A DNA stretch of 64,000 nucleotides from Flagellimonas meishanensis. GTDB lineage: Bacteria; Bacteroidota; Bacteroidia; Flavobacteriales; Flavobacteriaceae. The notes under the pieces are model-generated. The model was not told where the DNA came from. It ran no database searches and saw only the letters and a program-made list of their open reading frames with translations. The position numbers and the translations under genes were made by a program. The DNA lies in contig NZ_JAINVW010000001.1 of the NCBI RefSeq assembly GCF_019880545.1, forward strand, positions 434,001 through 498,000, read 5' to 3'. Below, piece after piece: positions 62,152 to 64,000 of the stretch (within the stretch, counting starts at the first letter, position 1; every line of letters begins with the position of its first letter).

Positions 62152-62265
62152 ATGGAAATAGTTTCGTTTTTTAACAGTGACCTTGTTTTTCCCCTAATGG
62201 CCCTGTTGGTCATTGTGGTGTACGTTTTGACCAGGATTCGCAATAGAAAGCGCTTTAAAAGATAA
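62152..62265 (+). CDS. 37-residue single-span membrane peptide
   Basis: A complete ATG-to-TAA frame filling exactly the space between the enoyl-CoA hydratase stop (3 bases before) and the lpxH ATG (0 bases after). The peptide has a polar N-terminus, one hydrophobic helix (VFPLMALLVIVVYVL, about residues 12-26), and a strongly basic end (TRIRNRKRFKR). This is a typical small inner-membrane protein with the positive end in the cytosol. No family recognised. The perfect fit in the operon and the membrane topology make it more likely real than chance. Confidence 0.6.
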   Translation: MEIVSFFNSDLVFPLMALLVIVVYVLTRIRNRKRFKR

Positions 62266-63051
62266 ATGAAAGTCATTTCCCTACAAAAAGGTAAAAAGGT
62301 CTACTTCGCCAGTGACAACCATTTGGGTGCACCAACCCAAAAGGACAGTTTGCCACGGGAAAAGAAGTTTGTGGCCTGGCTGGATTCCATCAAACATGAT
62401 GCGCAGGCCATTTTTTTGATGGGAGACCTTTTTGATTTTTGGTTCGAGTACAAAACAGTTGTCCCCAAAGGATTCACCCGTACCCTTGGCAAACTTGCCG
62501 AGCTCTCCGATAGCGGCATCCAGATAACCTATTTTGTGGGCAACCATGATTTGTGGATGAACGGCTATTTTGAGGAAGAACTGAATATCCCCGTTTACCA
62601 CGAACCCCAGCATTTTTTGATCAATGATACCTCTTTCTTCATTGGTCATGGGGATGGTCTAGGTCCAGACGACAAAGGTTTCAAAAGAATGAAAAAAGTT
62701 TTCACCAATCCCATTGCGCAATGGTTTTTCAAGTGGTTGCACCCCGATTTGGGCGTGCGCCTGGGAAAGCATCTATCCGTAAACAATAAGATCATTTCTG
62801 GGGAGGCCGATGCAAAGTTTATGGGCGAGGACAAGGAATGGCTTGTTCTTTATGCCAAACGAAAATTGGAAACCCGGCATTATGACCATTTCATTTTTGG
62901 GCACAGACATCTGCCTATGGAAATCAAGTTAAGCAAAACATCAACCTATACCAATCTTGGGGATTGGATCTCCCATTTCACTTATGCGGTTTTTGACGGT
63001 AAGAATCTTTCACTCCATTCGCAAAAGAACATGTCCCAACCCCAGAAATAA
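62266..63051 (+). CDS. lpxH: UDP-2,3-diacylglucosamine diphosphatase, LpxH-like
   Basis: 261-residue metallophosphoesterase of the lipid A pathway, cleaving UDP-2,3-diacylglucosamine to lipid X at the membrane surface. Two-metal site: YFASDNHLGAP near 13, MGDLFDFWFEY near 47, VGNHDLWMNGYF near 84, GHGDGLGPDDKGFKRMKK near 126 and FGHRHLP near 211. The residues around these motifs match LpxH in Bacteroidota. It starts directly after the small membrane peptide gene. Confidence 0.88.
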   Translation: MKVISLQKGKKVYFASDNHLGAPTQKDSLPREKKFVAWLDSIKHDAQAIFLMGDLFDFWFEYKTVVPKGFTRTLGKLAELSDSGIQITYFVGNHDLWMNGYFEEELNIPVYHEPQHFLINDTSFFIGHGDGLGPDDKGFKRMKKVFTNPIAQWFFKWLHPDLGVRLGKHLSVNNKIISGEADAKFMGEDKEWLVLYAKRKLETRHYDHFIFGHRHLPMEIKLSKTSTYTNLGDWISHFTYAVFDGKNLSLHSQKNMSQPQK

Positions 63052-63104
63052 AAGCTTTACCGGGGCCAGGGCATTCTCGTGAATATGGATTTTCACTATG
63101 GCAT

Positions 63105-64000
63105 CTATTTTACTGCCGCCTGTGCCGCGGCAATCCGTGCAATGGGGACCCTAAAGGGTGAGCAGCTTACATAATTGATTCCTGTTTGGTAACAAAACTC
63201 CACAGAGCTTGGTTCACCTCCATGCTCACCACAGATTCCCACTTTAAGATCACTGTTGGACGCCCTGCCTCTTTTTGTGCCCATTTCAACAAGTTGTCCA
63301 ACTCCTTCTTGGTCGAGAATTTCAAAAGGGTCTGCGGCCAATATTCCTTTTTCCAAATAGATTGGCAGGAACTTTCCGGCATCGTCCCTTGAATAACCGA
63401 AAGTCATTTGGGTTAGGTCATTTGTCCCAAATGAGAAAAACTCGGCTCTATTGGCAATCTCGCCCGCGATCAATGCTGCCCTTGGCACTTCTATCATGGT
63501 GCCTATGGAAAAGTCAACCTTGTCGTCATATTCTTCAAAAACAAGCTGGGCGGTTTCCCTGATCACCTTTTCTTGTTCCACAAATTCACTAACGGTCCCT
63601 ACTAGAGGAACCATAATTTCAGGTTTGGCCGCAATTCCTTTTTGCTTTAAGCTTAGGGCTGCTTCCAAAATGGCCCGGGTCTGCATCTCGGTAATCTCGG
63701 GGTAGGTGTTTCCAAGACGACATCCCCTATGGCCCAACATGGGATTGAACTCTTCAAGTTCCGCCACCTTGGATTTTACAGCTCCCAAGGAAATATGAAG
63801 ATCTTCTGCCAATTCCTTTTGCGTCGCCAATTGGTGTGGGACAAATTCGTGCAAGGGTGGGTCCAACAACCTTATGGTCACCGGCAAACCGTTCATCACC
63901 TCAAATATTTCCTCAAAATCTTTGCGTTGCATGGGCAACAAATCCTCCAAAGCTGCTTTTCTGCCTTTTACCGTGCTGGCCAAAATCATTTCCCTCATGG
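63105..64000 (-). CDS. ppdK: Pyruvate, phosphate dikinase (C-terminal part, 5' end outside window)
   Basis: The last 298 or so residues of an enzyme normally about 880-910 long, reading in from the right edge. This is the PEP/pyruvate-binding domain: [84 protein letters not shown] and the catalytic cysteine in [17 protein letters not shown] near the end. It interconverts pyruvate/ATP/Pi and PEP/AMP/PPi. The length of the linker and the motifs fit PpdK rather than PEP synthase. The 53-base gap to lpxH shows no terminator that I can support. Confidence 0.95.
   Translation of the reverse strand, partial: MREMILASTVKGRKAALEDLLPMQRKDFEEIFEVMNGLPVTIRLLDPPLHEFVPHQLATQKELAEDLHISLGAVKSKVAELEEFNPMLGHRGCRLGNTYPEITEMQTRAILEAALSLKQKGIAAKPEIMVPLVGTVSEFVEQEKVIRETAQLVFEEYDDKVDFSIGTMIEVPRAALIAGEIANRAEFFSFGTNDLTQMTFGYSRDDAGKFLPIYLEKGILAADPFEILDQEGVGQLVEMGTKRGRASNSDLKVGICGEHGGEPSSVEFCYQTGINYVSCSPFRVPIARIAAAQAAVK

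Overview
The window is bacterial chromosome, almost certainly from the family Flavobacteriaceae (Bacteroidota), perhaps close to Muricauda/Allomuricauda. That placement is inference from family features: a type IX secretion C-terminal domain on a large secreted protein, an OmpA protein with TSP3 calcium repeats, the full moxR-DUF58-batABCDE cluster, an IPExxxVDY-family gene between pyk and rnc, weak ribosome binding sites, and several -7 elements of the Bacteroidota form TAnnTTTG. Gene density is high and there are no insertion sequences, phage genes, CRISPR arrays or rRNA genes. It reads as ordinary core chromosome with one striking intergenic exception at 48.2-48.7 kb.

Layout. 0-6 kb: cvpA end, a CAP-domain protein, 3-hydroxyanthranilate dioxygenase coupled to a DUF1304 membrane protein, an ALDH7-type dehydrogenase, a degenerate OmpA-like protein with a helix-hairpin-helix protein, and a phosphatase. 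6-10 kb: a 1226-residue secreted BNR-repeat protein. 10-16 kb: fructokinase plus amylosucrase (sucrose use), then a reverse-strand set of AlbA_2 ATP-binding protein, SDR and aldo/keto reductase. 16-25 kb: eight-gene moxR/bat operon (VWA and TPR proteins of the cell envelope). 25-31 kb: SulP transporter, beta-carbonic anhydrase and second SulP transporter (probable bicarbonate uptake), a CREST-like membrane protein and pheS. 31-39 kb: M20 amidohydrolase, lysoplasmalogenase/CYTH/Rossmann operon, dinB, a TetR regulator, and an AraC-headed stress-type set (small Cys/His-rich ORF, AhpD-like protein, cupredoxin-like protein), then a LOV-like PAS protein. 39-48 kb: pyk, IPExxxVDY protein, rnc, fabF and acpP on the minus strand; purN, RNase H, a PfkB kinase and purF on the plus strand. 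48-59 kb: three tandem small-RNA-like units, sod, addA-like helicase, kbl, ompA, addB-like nuclease, SDR, tRNA-Ala. 59-64 kb: UspA, MATE transporter, enoyl-CoA hydratase, a 37-residue membrane peptide, LpxH and the 3' part of ppdK.

The most unusual object is the purF-sod intergenic region. It carries three copies of a 40-base core. Units 1 and 2 are identical and unit 3 differs at two bases. Each core starts 5 bases after a -7-like box and runs straight into its own intrinsic terminator with a 13-bp stem and a 4-base loop. The terminator stems differ in sequence but keep pairing through compensatory changes. This looks like a family of three sibling small RNAs of about 73 nt, each an independent transcription unit, that I cannot assign to a known family. 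A second regulatory oddity is a terminator-like hairpin with a nine-T tract inside the first codons of rnc, downstream of fabF.
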